Notes under the pieces: model-generated
What the model was told of the DNA's origin: nothing
Databases searched by the model: none
The model's input: only the letters and a program-made list of their open reading frames with translations
Position numbers and translations under genes: made by a program
In this document: piece by piece, positions 55,608 to 64,000 of the stretch
Layout: every line of letters begins with the position of its first letter
Numbering within the stretch: the first letter of the stretch is position 1
Assembly: GCF_001889525.1 (NCBI RefSeq)
Contig: NZ_CP018192.1
Location: forward strand, 2,198,501-2,262,500
Reading direction: 5' to 3'
Length of the DNA stretch: 64,000 nt
From: Granulibacter bethesdensis
GTDB taxonomy: Bacteria > Pseudomonadota > Alphaproteobacteria > Acetobacterales > Acetobacteraceae

Positions 55608-56390
55608 TCAGAACCAGAGACGCAGACCAAACAGGAACCGCATGCTGTCCGCAGCCTGTCCCTGCTGCTGGAATGTTCCGGTGCGCCCGAAGGCCCCCTG
55701 ATACACCATCCCCAGATATGGGGCGAAGGTCCGGGCAAATTCGTATCGGAGCCTGACCCCAGCCTCCAGATTCGACACCCCGGCCCCCAGCCCCCGTGCG
55801 GGGTCGGATTGACCATACCAGTTCGTCTCCAGACGCGGCTGGAGGATCAGCCGGTTGGTGAGCAGAAGATCGTAGGACGCCTCCACCCGCGCCGCGACTC
55901 GGCCATCTGTCCCCAGATAGGCGGTAGCCTCCAGATCGAAGAAATACAGGGTCAGTCCCTGCACCCCGAAAGCCGCCCATTGGCGCGTCGGTCCATTATC
56001 AAGGTCGATCCGCCATCCGGCCTGCCAGTCGAAATAGGTCGAGAACGGGCGATCATACAGCACCTCATGCCGCGCATCCTGAAAACCGCCCCCTTGGCCG
56101 ACCGTGCCTTCCGATTTCAGCCAGAGCTTGTTCTCATCCGTACCGAGCCATGCCTCTCCCTCATAGGTAAAAACCTGATTCGTACCGGCCATACGATGTT
56201 CAGCCTGCTCCAGCAGGGCATGGAGATAAACCTGATCATCCATCGCCGGCATCGGCCCGCCCGGCAGGTAGACGGGGCCGTCTCTACCTGTGGCCTGCAT
56301 TTCCATCCCCGCCCCCAAGGCCGTTCCACCTGTCAGCAGAATCAGCGACAGCAACAGCACCGCATGAGGGATACGCCTCAGGCAGTTCAT
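55608..56390 (-). CDS. copB: copper resistance outer-membrane protein CopB
   Basis: An outer-membrane beta-barrel that accompanies CopA in copper resistance. A signal peptide spans about 1-29 (HAVLLLSLILLTGGTALGA). DDQVYLHALLEQAEHRM and the Tyr/Trp-rich alternating strands (SEGTVGQGG to FGLRLWF) fit CopB, and the chain ends in Phe, typical of barrel proteins. Start at ATG 56390 overlaps the copA stop as ATGA; the frame to 56456 is an extension inside copA. This gives 260 residues. Confidence 0.9.
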   Translation of the reverse strand: MNCLRRIPHAVLLLSLILLTGGTALGAGMEMQATGRDGPVYLPGGPMPAMDDQVYLHALLEQAEHRMAGTNQVFTYEGEAWLGTDENKLWLKSEGTVGQGGGFQDARHEVLYDRPFSTYFDWQAGWRIDLDNGPTRQWAAFGVQGLTLYFFDLEATAYLGTDGRVAARVEASYDLLLTNRLILQPRLETNWYGQSDPARGLGAGVSNLEAGVRLRYEFARTFAPYLGMVYQGAFGRTGTFQQQGQAADSMRFLFGLRLWF

Positions 56391-58417
56391 GACACCACCA
56401 CGGTGCGGAACATGCCCAGTTCCATGTGATAGAGCAGATGGCAATGAAACGCCCACAGGCCCGGCGTATCGGCATCAACACAGGTGGTCAGCCTCTCACC
56501 CGGCTTGACCAGAATGGTGTGTTTGAAGGGACGATCCGCGCCGGTTCCGTTCTCCAGTTCGCTCCATAGACCATGGAGGTGGATCGGATGCTCCATCATC
56601 GTATCGTTGATCAGGATGAAGCGGACACGCTCCCCCAGCCGCAGACGAATCGAAGGCGCGTGAGAAAATTTCTGGCCGTTAAAGCCCCAGATATAGCGCT
56701 CCATATTGCCAGTCAGATGCAACTGGATCTCCCGATCCGGCTCCCGTCCCGGAGGGGCCGGTCGCGCGGCTCTCAGATCGGTGTAGCGCAGGACGCGGCG
56801 TCCGTTATCGTCCAGCCCGCTGCCTGCCTCATGGAGTCGCGGTACCGGCATAGGGGCAAGACTGCCAACCCCCAGTTCTCCGACCTGGGGTGTCCGGTAT
56901 ACCGTTACGGGCACAGGATGCGGCCCGGTCTGTGTCAAGGGAGCCGGAAGAGAGGGTGCGGTATTCCCGGGTACGCTGACCGGCGCGGCATGGTCTCCAT
57001 GCAGGGTGCCATGATGGACGGAATCCCCATGATGCATCGGCATGTGATGCATGGGCATATCCGGCATATCCATGCCGTCCATCTCTTCCATCCCCTCCAT
57101 GCTGTGCGCATGATGATGGGCCGGAGCAGAAGATGCGGGAGAGGACACGGCCTCTGGCGGCGGATGAGCCATACCGTCCGTGCCGGAATTATTCTCCGTA
57201 CCATGGGCCGCCATGCCATGGTGCTCCATGCCTGCGCCCATATCCCCCATGTCCATAGTGTTCATGTCCATGTCGCCCATGCCCATATCCTTCATGGTGC
57301 GCAGCGGGCGGGGATCCATTGGCGGCACCAACCCGTCCATATCGGGATGCGGTGCGAGGGTGCCACGCGCATAGCCTGTCCGGTCCTGACTCTGCGCGAA
57401 AATCGTGTAGGCCGCGTTACCGGGCTGGATCAGCACATCATAGGTCTCGGCCACGCCGATGCGGAACTCATCGACCATAACCGGACGTACCGCGTTGCCG
57501 TCCGCCTCCACCACGGTCATGACCAGGCCCGGAATCCGGATGTCGAAATTGGTCATTGAGGCAGCATTGATGAAGCGCAGACGCACCCGTTCACCCGGCC
57601 TGAACAGCCCGTGCCAATGGTCATCCACACCCCGGCCATTGAGCAGATACGCATAGGCATTGCCGCTGACATCCGAAATATCCGTCGGCCCCATCCGCAT
57701 CTTTCCCCAGGCGAGCCGATCCGATACAGCCTGATGCAAGCCATTCTGGCGTGCATCGGCGATAAAGGTGCCCAGCGTGCGCTGACGGAAATTATAGGCA
57801 TCGCTCTGGAATTTCAGCGTGCTGACAATGGTCTCAGGGGCCAGATCAGACCAGTCATTCAACATGATGACATAGTCGCGGTCATAATCCGGCGCCTCGT
57901 CATGCGGCGCGATCACCAACGCGCCATACAGGCCGGTCGCCTCCTGAAAGCCGGAATGACCATGGTACCAGTACGTGCCGGACTGCTTCAGCGGAAAGCG
58001 ATACGTAAACGTCTCTCCCGCCGGAATCCCCCTGAAGCTCAGCCCAGGCACACCATCCATGGAGGCAGGGACTCGCAGACCATGCCAGTGAATGGAGGTC
58101 GGCTCATCCAGCGTATTGGTGACGGCGATGGCAACCTCATCCCCCTCCCGCATGCGCAGCACCGGCCCCGGCAGAGAAGCATTCACCAATGTCGCCGACG
58201 CACGTCTTCCGCCACGGCGAACGGAATAGCGCGCTACGTTCAGGGCAAAGCAGCTGCCACGCAGCTCCGGCATACCCTCGGCAGTTGCTTCCGGCGCAGG
58301 CGCAGGCTCAGGGCCGGCACATCCCCCTGCCGCCGCTGTCAGCAGCGCAGCGCCGCAGCCACGCAGCACGCGCCGACGATCCGGCCGAATGAGGCCAGAA
58401 CTTTCAGTTTTCCTCAT
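56387..58417 (-). CDS. copA: copper resistance multicopper oxidase CopA
   Basis: A periplasmic Cu(I) oxidase of 676 residues. A twin-arginine signal (DRRRVLRG at 13-20) is followed by a hydrophobic stretch and Cys33 in AAGGCAG, a possible lipobox. Copper motifs: HWHG (110-113), HGH (152-154), HPIHLHG (610-616) and HCHLLYHMELGM (658-669), which provides the type 1 Cys, His and axial Met. A long Met/His-rich insert spans about 357-475 (for example MPDMPMHHMPMHHG). It overlaps copB and lies 133 bases after a small secreted-protein gene. Confidence 0.93.
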   Translation of the reverse strand: MRKTESSGLIRPDRRRVLRGCGAALLTAAAGGCAGPEPAPAPEATAEGMPELRGSCFALNVARYSVRRGGRRASATLVNASLPGPVLRMREGDEVAIAVTNTLDEPTSIHWHGLRVPASMDGVPGLSFRGIPAGETFTYRFPLKQSGTYWYHGHSGFQEATGLYGALVIAPHDEAPDYDRDYVIMLNDWSDLAPETIVSTLKFQSDAYNFRQRTLGTFIADARQNGLHQAVSDRLAWGKMRMGPTDISDVSGNAYAYLLNGRGVDDHWHGLFRPGERVRLRFINAASMTNFDIRIPGLVMTVVEADGNAVRPVMVDEFRIGVAETYDVLIQPGNAAYTIFAQSQDRTGYARGTLAPHPDMDGLVPPMDPRPLRTMKDMGMGDMDMNTMDMGDMGAGMEHHGMAAHGTENNSGTDGMAHPPPEAVSSPASSAPAHHHAHSMEGMEEMDGMDMPDMPMHHMPMHHGDSVHHGTLHGDHAAPVSVPGNTAPSLPAPLTQTGPHPVPVTVYRTPQVGELGVGSLAPMPVPRLHEAGSGLDDNGRRVLRYTDLRAARPAPPGREPDREIQLHLTGNMERYIWGFNGQKFSHAPSIRLRLGERVRFILINDTMMEHPIHLHGLWSELENGTGADRPFKHTILVKPGERLTTCVDADTPGLWAFHCHLLYHMELGMFRTVVVS

Positions 58418-58550
58418 GATCTTATGGTCGCTCTGTCAGGAGACAGGCCCGCATGATGCAGGCACGTCAAAACCACTTACACAGACCAGCCGGTTTATTC
58501 CGCCAGATGCAGCGGATCAGACAGGCCTCGCCCGAACGGTCAGCCCGCTT

Positions 58551-58922
58551 TCAAGCGGGTATAAAGCGGCCTGAGCGAGGTGGAAAAGGTTCCGGTGTAG
58601 GGGATGCTCCATACCCATGATACGGAATGGAAGCCACGAAACGAACCAGCCGGACGCGCACTGAAGCCGCCAGCCCCGGCGCATCCGGCACCATGGCCCC
58701 CATACAACATACCACACCATCACAGGATGATGCGGCAGGATGGCCATGACAGGGTGCAGGATGCTGCCCGATCATCAACGGTGTCGCCATAACGTCATCG
58801 TCACCCGCAGCAGCATCCGCCATCGACACATTCATGACATGGGCGGCCTCCATCGCCCGCACCTGCAATGGCAGGCTACAGGCGATCAACACCGTCAGCA
58901 GAAATGTCAGAACACATCGCAT
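58551..58922 (-). CDS. small secreted Cys/His/Met protein in copper locus
   Basis: A 123-residue protein with a clear signal peptide (about 1-23, VLTFLLTVLIACSLPLQVRA). The mature part has metal-friendly residues: PCHGHPAASSCDGVVCCMGAM, plus scattered Met and His (quoted in part: CHGHPAASSCDGVVCC). The C-terminus is Pro/Phe/Arg-rich. I do not recognise the family for certain; it resembles small copper-locus proteins such as CopL-like or DUF2946 members. It lies just upstream of copA on the same strand. The first in-frame ATG is only about five bases from the predicted transcription start. Confidence 0.65.
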   Translation of the reverse strand: MRCVLTFLLTVLIACSLPLQVRAMEAAHVMNVSMADAAAGDDDVMATPLMIGQHPAPCHGHPAASSCDGVVCCMGAMVPDAPGLAASVRVRLVRFVASIPYHGYGASPTPEPFPPRSGRFIPA

Positions 58923-58932
58923 AGCGGGGAAT

Positions 58933-58961
58933 ATTGTAACCGCCCTTGCTCAAGCACGCAA
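58933..58961 (-). promoter_or_regulatory. sigma-70-like promoter of the copper operon
   Basis: On the minus strand TTGCGT (58961-58956), a 17-base spacer and TACAAT (58938-58933) give a good -35/-10 pair. Transcription would start near 58927, leaving almost no leader before the ATG at 58922. Confidence 0.5.
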
Positions 58962-58987
58962 TCAAATGGGATCGTGCTCTTATAGAT

Positions 58988-59006
58988 CCTGAGAACTATG
59001 CTCAGG
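58988..59006 (-). terminator. small hairpin after tetR gene
   Basis: CCTGAG-catagtt-CTCAGG (minus strand) is a perfect six-base-pair stem directly after the tetR stop codon. There is no T-run, so it could equally be an operator half-site pair. Confidence 0.35.
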
Positions 59007-59008
59007 GC

Positions 59009-59713
59009 TCAATGGACCAGCTCCATCTGGCTCTTCAGATACTGGTGGACGGAGGGCGATGCATAAGGAAGATAAAGCGCCCTGACCTGATAGATGCCCC
59101 ACTCCATATCCCTCAGCGGAAGTACCTTGCTGCTGCGGTGCATGATCAGAAAGGACATCCAGTAAGACATGATGATGCAGACATTGGCAGCCAGCGCCTC
59201 CAGCTCAGCGTCTTCAATAATCAGATAACCCACCTGACGCATATGCTGCAGAACATGCATGGCGACCTGCTCTCCTTCACGGTTCATGGTCCTGAGCCTT
59301 AGGGCCAGATCCGGAATCTGGTTCAGGATGACAGGGCCATCCCGAAACAGAAACCGGAATCGCCAGATCAGCCAGAACCATGATCTCAAATAGTCACTAT
59401 ACAGCTCGATCGGATGAAGCGTGTTCGAGTTTGGCCGCGCATCAATTTTATCCGGGCTGGTCGAGACAAGTCGCGTCATATGATGATGGAAAATGTCATA
59501 TAACGTTGTTACCAGAATTTGCTTTGTATGAAAGTGATAGTATAAATTTCCTTCATTAATATTGCAGACTGCAGCAAGATGAGATGTCGTCATTGCATCG
59601 ACACCTTCTATATTCAAAATATCCAACGCAGTTTTCAGAATTTTTAACTTTGTTTTTCCCTTGACTACGGCTTGCGTCATCATTTCCAAGCCGTTCCAGG
59701 AGAAATTATTCAT
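59009..59713 (-). CDS. TetR/AcrR-family transcriptional regulator
   Basis: A 234-residue repressor-type regulator. The helix-turn-helix lies at about 22-65 (ALDILNIEGVDAMTTSHLAA, then CNINEGNLYYHFHTKQILV). The remaining all-helical ligand domain contains WFWLIWRFRFLFRDGPVI. ATG 59713 has GGGAGA ten bases upstream; ATG 59683 is an alternative. Base composition is more AT-rich than in neighbours. It lies 86 bases upstream of the copper operon on the same strand, which makes that operon a candidate target, but this is inference. Confidence 0.85.
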   Translation of the reverse strand: MNNFSWNGLEMMTQAVVKGKTKLKILKTALDILNIEGVDAMTTSHLAAVCNINEGNLYYHFHTKQILVTTLYDIFHHHMTRLVSTSPDKIDARPNSNTLHPIELYSDYLRSWFWLIWRFRFLFRDGPVILNQIPDLALRLRTMNREGEQVAMHVLQHMRQVGYLIIEDAELEALAANVCIIMSYWMSFLIMHRSSKVLPLRDMEWGIYQVRALYLPYASPSVHQYLKSQMELVH

Positions 59714-59871
59714 AAAACTAATATCTCCCGGCAATGCATGGACGCTGATGAAACCCCATTCGCAGTACAGTTGCGGGGCCAAAAGGATCGTAAAAACAGA
59801 TAATCACAATCCCGTTCTCATGTATTTAACGCACCCAAAAACAGACAAAGTAGATCTTTTTCCACTTATCA

Positions 59872-59914
59872 TAAAAACAAAAAAGGCAAACCTGCATTTT
59901 CATGCAGATTTGCC
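59872..59914 (-). terminator. Rho-independent terminator of ppk
   Basis: On the minus strand GGCAAATCTGCA pairs with TGCAGGTTTGCC (12 positions, one G-T wobble) around a six-base loop, followed by TTTTTTGTTTTT. It begins 68 bases after the ppk stop, in an AT-rich 200-base spacer that otherwise holds nothing I can identify. Confidence 0.88.
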
Positions 59915-59981
59915 AAAATTTTCTATAAAATTGTTTTTACTAAAGCGTGGTTTTATTTTCAACCAGAACGCGAATTTTTGA

Positions 59982-62264
59982 TCAGTCCTCGCTGACCCTG
60001 TCCGGACGGCGGCTGGCCACCAGCGGCCCCAGCATCGGCCCATGAAGCGCTGATCCCCGACCGGAGAGGGATGGGTTGGTCATGAAATAATGATGAGCTG
60101 ACACAGGTTTACGTCCCGCCACGGTTTTGGCAGGCACCCGGTGCCATGCCCCTGAAGGCTTCAGCTCCCATGACTGGGCTGTGTCCTTCAGATTGATGAC
60201 CATGATCTGATCCAGCACCTGTGCGTGCACAGTCGGGTTATAAATCGGCACCAGCGTTTCCACGCGCCAGTCCATATTGCGGGCCATCCAGTCGGCACTG
60301 CTGATGAACACTTTGGCATGACGGCTAGGCACAGCATGGCCGTTCCCGAATACGCAGATGCGGCTGTGTTCCAGGAAACGTCCCACAATCGACTTGACGC
60401 GAATATTCTCGGACAGTCCCGGCACACCGGGCCGCAGGCAGCAGATACCGCGGATCACCGCCATGATCTTCACGCCTGCATTGCTGGCCTCGTAAAGTTT
60501 GTCGATCAGCACGGAATCAACCAGGCTGTTCATTTTCAGCCAGATCGTACCGGGTCGTCCGCCCTGCACATGGTCGATCTCGTCCTGAATCAATTCCATC
60601 AGCGTATCGCGGGTGGTCAGCGGGCTGAACGCCAAAGCCTCCATCTTCGCAGGGCGGGCATAACCGGTCATGTAGTTGAACAGCCGGGCCGCATCACGCG
60701 TCATAGCCGGGTCGCTGGTGAAGAAGCTGAGATCCGTATAAATCCGCGCCGTGATCGGATGATAATTCCCGGTGCCGAAATGCGCATAGCTGCGCATGGA
60801 ATTGCCTTCCCGCCGCACGACGAGGCTGAGCTTGGCATGGGTCTTGAGTTCAGCAAATCCGAACACGACCTGCACACCGGCCGCCTCCATGGTCCGGGCG
60901 AGACGGATATTCGCCTCCTCATCGAAGCGCGCGCGCAGCTCGACCATCGCGGTCACCGATTTACCGCCTTCTGCGGCCTCAATCAGCGCCTTGACGATCG
61001 GGCTGTCGCGGCTGGTGCGGTATAACGTCTGCTTGATCGCGACCGTGGCCGGATCGCTGGCAGCCTGCCGCAGAAACTGAACCACCACGTCGAAGCTCTC
61101 AAACGGATGATGGACGATAATGTCCTTGGCCCGGATCGCAGCGAAACAGTCTCCGCCGAAATCGCGGATACGCTCTGGAAAACGCGGCGTATAAGGCGGG
61201 AACAGCAAATCGGTCCGATCATCCACGATCAACTGCCGGACATCGGACACCGCCAGAATACCGTCGAGCACCGATGCCTCGTCCGGGGAGACATCGAGTT
61301 CATCGATCACCATTTCTCGCAGCGGTAACGGCGTCTCCCCGCTCAGGGTCAGGTCAATGACCACGCCCCGGCGGCGGCGTTTCAGTGCACTCTCGTAGGA
61401 GCGCACCAGGTCCTCGGCCTCTTCTTCAAACTCCACATCGGTATCGCGGATCAGCCGGAACATGCCCTGCCCATCCACATGGAACCCCGGGAACAGGCGG
61501 TCGAGGAACAAGGTCAGCAGGTCTTCCAGCATCAGGAAGCGGATACGGGGATCGGGTTTTTCCTCCCCCCTGCCATCAGCCGCAGCAGAGCGCGCCGGCA
61601 GCCGAATGAAACGGTCTGTCTGGGTCGGCAGGGGAATCAGGCCACGCATGCCCTGGCCGTCCGCATCCCGCACCAGATGCAGGACCATGACCAGACCCAT
61701 ATTCGGAATGAACGGGAACGGATGCGCCGGATCAACCGCAAGCGGCGTCAGAACAGGGAAAACCCGCTCCATGAACCAGTTGGCCAGAAACCGCATATCG
61801 GCTTCGTCGAACAGGGTTTCCGCCATCGCTGCCGCGGCATTGCCATGGGAAGGCAGTTTCAGGACATCGATCCCGGCCTCCCCCAGCAAATTCCGCAGCG
61901 TGTTCCAGCAAGCCTGCTGATCATTGAACAATTGCCGGGACCGTGTACGAATCTCCGCCAGTTGCTGGGAGGGGGAGCGTCCATCCGGCGACAGCTCCGC
62001 CAGACCAGCTTTTGCCTGCCCGATCAGGCCGGCAACGCGGACCGAGAAGAACTCGTCGATATTGGAAGCGCTGATGGACAGAAAGCGCACGCGCTCCAGC
62101 AGGGGATGCAGGGGATTATCGGCTTCCTCCAGCACACGCTGGTTGAAATCCAGCCATGACAGCTCCCGGTTGATGAAACGGTCGGGACTGTCCGGCACGA
62201 TCGATGCCACCTCCGGCTCTGGTTGAGTGGCAATGCGGGGGGAAAGATCAGGGTGCGCATCCAT
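59982..62264 (-). CDS. ppk: polyphosphate kinase 1
   Basis: Makes polyphosphate from ATP. The N-terminal signature [20 protein letters not shown] (about 28-47) is followed by [19 protein letters not shown]. Autophosphorylation and active-site regions appear in [26 protein letters not shown] and [17 protein letters not shown] 62264 gives 760 residues, 10 bases after the hda stop. The frame to 62360 overlaps that gene and is not supported. It ends at a strong terminator. Confidence 0.95.
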   Translation of the reverse strand: MDAHPDLSPRIATQPEPEVASIVPDSPDRFINRELSWLDFNQRVLEEADNPLHPLLERVRFLSISASNIDEFFSVRVAGLIGQAKAGLAELSPDGRSPSQQLAEIRTRSRQLFNDQQACWNTLRNLLGEAGIDVLKLPSHGNAAAAMAETLFDEADMRFLANWFMERVFPVLTPLAVDPAHPFPFIPNMGLVMVLHLVRDADGQGMRGLIPLPTQTDRFIRLPARSAAADGRGEEKPDPRIRFLMLEDLLTLFLDRLFPGFHVDGQGMFRLIRDTDVEFEEEAEDLVRSYESALKRRRRGVVIDLTLSGETPLPLREMVIDELDVSPDEASVLDGILAVSDVRQLIVDDRTDLLFPPYTPRFPERIRDFGGDCFAAIRAKDIIVHHPFESFDVVVQFLRQAASDPATVAIKQTLYRTSRDSPIVKALIEAAEGGKSVTAMVELRARFDEEANIRLARTMEAAGVQVVFGFAELKTHAKLSLVVRREGNSMRSYAHFGTGNYHPITARIYTDLSFFTSDPAMTRDAARLFNYMTGYARPAKMEALAFSPLTTRDTLMELIQDEIDHVQGGRPGTIWLKMNSLVDSVLIDKLYEASNAGVKIMAVIRGICCLRPGVPGLSENIRVKSIVGRFLEHSRICVFGNGHAVPSRHAKVFISSADWMARNMDWRVETLVPIYNPTVHAQVLDQIMVINLKDTAQSWELKPSGAWHRVPAKTVAGRKPVSAHHYFMTNPSLSGRGSALHGPMLGPLVASRRPDRVSED

Positions 62265-62274
62265 GGCCGCCGTT

Positions 62275-63015
62275 TTAGAGGAGCGCCGGGGGATTCGATA
62301 AGATTTCGTCTGCGTCTGACGCGAAACTGTCACGGCAAGCCTCATCACCATCCGATTCACACAGTCCGCTCAGGATGCGCGCCGCCAGTATTTTTGTCAC
62401 CCTGCCTCCCTCCGCCAGTGCGGCACGGTCGAGCCTCGCGGCCACTTCCCGCACAGCCCAGGCGGTGCGCGGCAGCCGCAACAGCAGCCAGGATTGCAGG
62501 CTGGGCGGCACGCTCAACTGACGCTCCGTCAGCAGACGCTCCAGCAGTGCCCTGAGCAATGCGTCATCGGGGGGCAGAATTCCAACCGATGACGTGGCCC
62601 GCAGGCGAGAGACAAGATCAGGCAACGTCACGCGCCAGCGCGCCGGAGGCAGTCGGGACGCCAGCAATATCGGCACGCCAGCCTCGGCAGCGGCATTGAT
62701 CAGATGCAGCAAGGCGGCTTCATCCGGGGTCGCATCCGCATCGTCAATCGCAACCGGCGCCAAAGGTGCCCGGGGCAATCCACGCAGGGAAGGGCCGGGC
62801 CGTCGCTCCGCCCCATGTAAATCGGCCCAGATACTAAGCAAATGGGTCTTGCCGGTACCCTCATCACCGAACAGGCCAAGCCTTGCCTGCGGCCACTCTG
62901 CCGTGCGGGCCAGCCAGGCCCGCGCCGCCCGATTGGAGGGAGCCTCCAGAAAATTCCAGGGCCGATAGGCAGGCTCGTAAGCAAAGGGGAGGCCGAGCTG
63001 CAAGGCGGCACTCAT
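62275..63015 (-). CDS. hdaA: DnaA regulatory inactivator Hda/HdaA-type AAA+ protein
   Basis: A DnaA-related AAA+ protein that, with the sliding clamp, stimulates DnaA-ATP hydrolysis after initiation. The N-terminal QLGLPF (6-11) fits a clamp-binding motif. The Walker A is [11 protein letters not shown] (about 50-60), Walker B is VAIDDADA and the sensor region follows in [15 protein letters not shown] 63015 gives 246 residues; the frame to 63192 is an extension into the permease gene. It lies between the AI-2E permease and ppk, all leftward. Confidence 0.85.
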   Translation of the reverse strand: MSAALQLGLPFAYEPAYRPWNFLEAPSNRAARAWLARTAEWPQARLGLFGDEGTGKTHLLSIWADLHGAERRPGPSLRGLPRAPLAPVAIDDADATPDEAALLHLINAAAEAGVPILLASRLPPARWRVTLPDLVSRLRATSSVGILPPDDALLRALLERLLTERQLSVPPSLQSWLLLRLPRTAWAVREVAARLDRAALAEGGRVTKILAARILSGLCESDGDEACRDSFASDADEILSNPPALL

Positions 63016-63061
63016 GGTGCAACCCCCACCGTCATGGCCCTGGTCGGGATCAACGAGCGCA

Positions 63062-64000
63062 TTATGTCCCCGGCGGCTCCAGATAGAGGGGACTGGCCAG
63101 ATAGCGCCGCAGCCAGAAACGCGACAGCACACCGATGACGGCCGCCATGGGAACCGCAAGCAAGACACCCAGAAAGCCGAACGCCGCCCCACCCGCGAAC
63201 AGGGCGAAAATCACCCACACGGCATGCAACTCGACCCTGTCACCCAGAAAACGGGGGTAAATCACATAATTTTCCAAAATCTGACCGGCGAGGAAGACGC
63301 CTGCCACCAGAGCCACCCGGTTCCAGTCGTGGAACTGCGCCATGGCAAGCGCAAAGGATCCCGCGCCCCCCAATACCGTCCCGACATAGGGGATAAAGGA
63401 AAGGATTCCGGTGGCAAGCCCCAGCAGCAGGCCAAGATCAAGCCCCACGAAAGACAGTCCCACCGCATAGAACACACCGAGCATCAGGCAGCACAGGGCC
63501 TGCCCACGCAGCCATGCTGACAGGATACGGTTGATCTCCCGCGCCTGCGCCCTCACCACCCCCGCATAACGGCGGGGGAGCCATAAATCCACACGCGCCA
63601 CGGCCTTGGGCCAGTCACGCAGAAGATAAAACGCCACGACCGGCGTCACCACCAGAACGGTCAATACGTTGAACAGCGCGAAACCACCGCCGATCACCCG
63701 GCTCAGCGCCCGTCCGAATACAGTGAGCAGGCTTCCGGCCTGCACTGACACCACATCCTGAAGTTTCGCATCGACAAAACCCGGTCCCAGCCTCTCCTGG
63801 ACCCTGCCGAGCCAGTCGATGGCGATATCGCGCACCAGCGCGACATAGGCAGGCAGACGAGACAGCAGAATGCCGAGCTGGGCCACAATCAGCGGATAAA
63901 GCAACAGGGCGAACAGCAACCCAAGCAGGATCATGGCCGCGATCAGCAGACCCGCCGCCACGCCACGCGGCAATCCCAGCCGTTCCAACCGTCCCGCCAG
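63062..64000 (-). CDS. AI-2E/PerM-family permease (5' end outside window)
   Basis: An inner-membrane protein of the AI-2 exporter-like superfamily. At least 312 residues are visible with about seven helices. The signature GILSFIPYVGTVLGG lies in the C-terminal half and ENYVIYPRFLGDRVELHAVWV precedes the last helices (quoted in part: ENYVIYPRFLGDRVELHA). The frame is open to the window edge and the first possible start inside is a TTG, so the N-terminus is missing. The substrate is unknown. It lies 46 bases upstream of hdaA, a common pairing. Confidence 0.88.
   Translation of the reverse strand: MAGRLERLGLPRGVAAGLLIAAMILLGLLFALLLYPLIVAQLGILLSRLPAYVALVRDIAIDWLGRVQERLGPGFVDAKLQDVVSVQAGSLLTVFGRALSRVIGGGFALFNVLTVLVVTPVVAFYLLRDWPKAVARVDLWLPRRYAGVVRAQAREINRILSAWLRGQALCCLMLGVFYAVGLSFVGLDLGLLLGLATGILSFIPYVGTVLGGAGSFALAMAQFHDWNRVALVAGVFLAGQILENYVIYPRFLGDRVELHAVWVIFALFAGGAAFGFLGVLLAVPMAAVIGVLSRFWLRRYLASPLYLEPPGT

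Overview
The window is a compact, high-GC chromosomal segment of an alphaproteobacterium, most likely a member of the Acetobacteraceae. The family call rests on the hopanoid genes, the alphaproteobacterial gene order around aroA-cmk-rpsA and trpFBA-accD-folC / tsaE-amgK-murU-addBA-trxA, HisN-type histidinol phosphatase, Yej-type peptide transporter and PHA genes. Granulibacter is my best guess for the genus, from memory of gene content only. I see no tRNA, rRNA, CRISPR array, insertion sequence, prophage or replication origin. No gap between genes exceeds about 285 bases. Several genes start at GTG or TTG (hpnL, trpA, trpB, probably phaC).

Region 1 (1-9000), hopanoid lipids. hpnN (RND-type hopanoid exporter) reads rightward. 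mmuM (homocysteine methyltransferase) and hpnL (membrane protein) read leftward. hpnA-hpnB-hpnC-hpnD form a tightly overlapped rightward operon that carries squalene synthesis up to hydroxysqualene. hpnE and squalene-hopene cyclase are not in the window.

Region 2 (9000-20730), surface glycans and peptide uptake. A leftward GT9-GT4-asnB operon probably builds and amidates a glycan. ygfZ (Fe-S cluster/folate protein) is convergent with a leftward series of a membrane cytochrome c, hisN and yejABEF, the last being a peptide/microcin-C type ABC importer.

Region 3 (20880-29900). kdsB-pheA (Kdo activation and phenylalanine synthesis) is followed by a PHA locus: a class III-like PHA synthase and a short PhaE/PhaR-like subunit read leftward, and the repressor PhaR reads rightward. 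Next come an XRE regulator, a cytosolic YkuD protein, an orphan OmpR-type response regulator, exonuclease III, a fumarylacetoacetase-family enzyme and a PuuD-like amidotransferase.

Region 4 (29950-54260), conserved alphaproteobacterial housekeeping. Ferredoxin-NADP reductase is divergent from tsaE-amgK-murU-addB-addA-trxA (tRNA t6A, peptidoglycan recycling, recombination, redox). On the other strand, leftward, lie aroA-cmk-rpsA, sppA-ihfB-lapA-pyrF-trpF-maeA-trpB-trpA-accD-folC. A malic enzyme gene is lodged between trpF and trpB. A zinc-ribbon TIGR02300 protein is divergent from aroA.

Region 5 (54280-64000), envelope and stress. An SRPBCC protein and a glycine-zipper lipoprotein precede a leftward copper locus (TetR regulator, small secreted Cys/His/Met protein, CopA multicopper oxidase, CopB outer-membrane protein). 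Then come ppk (polyphosphate kinase), an Hda-type DnaA regulator and a truncated AI-2E-family permease running off the right edge.
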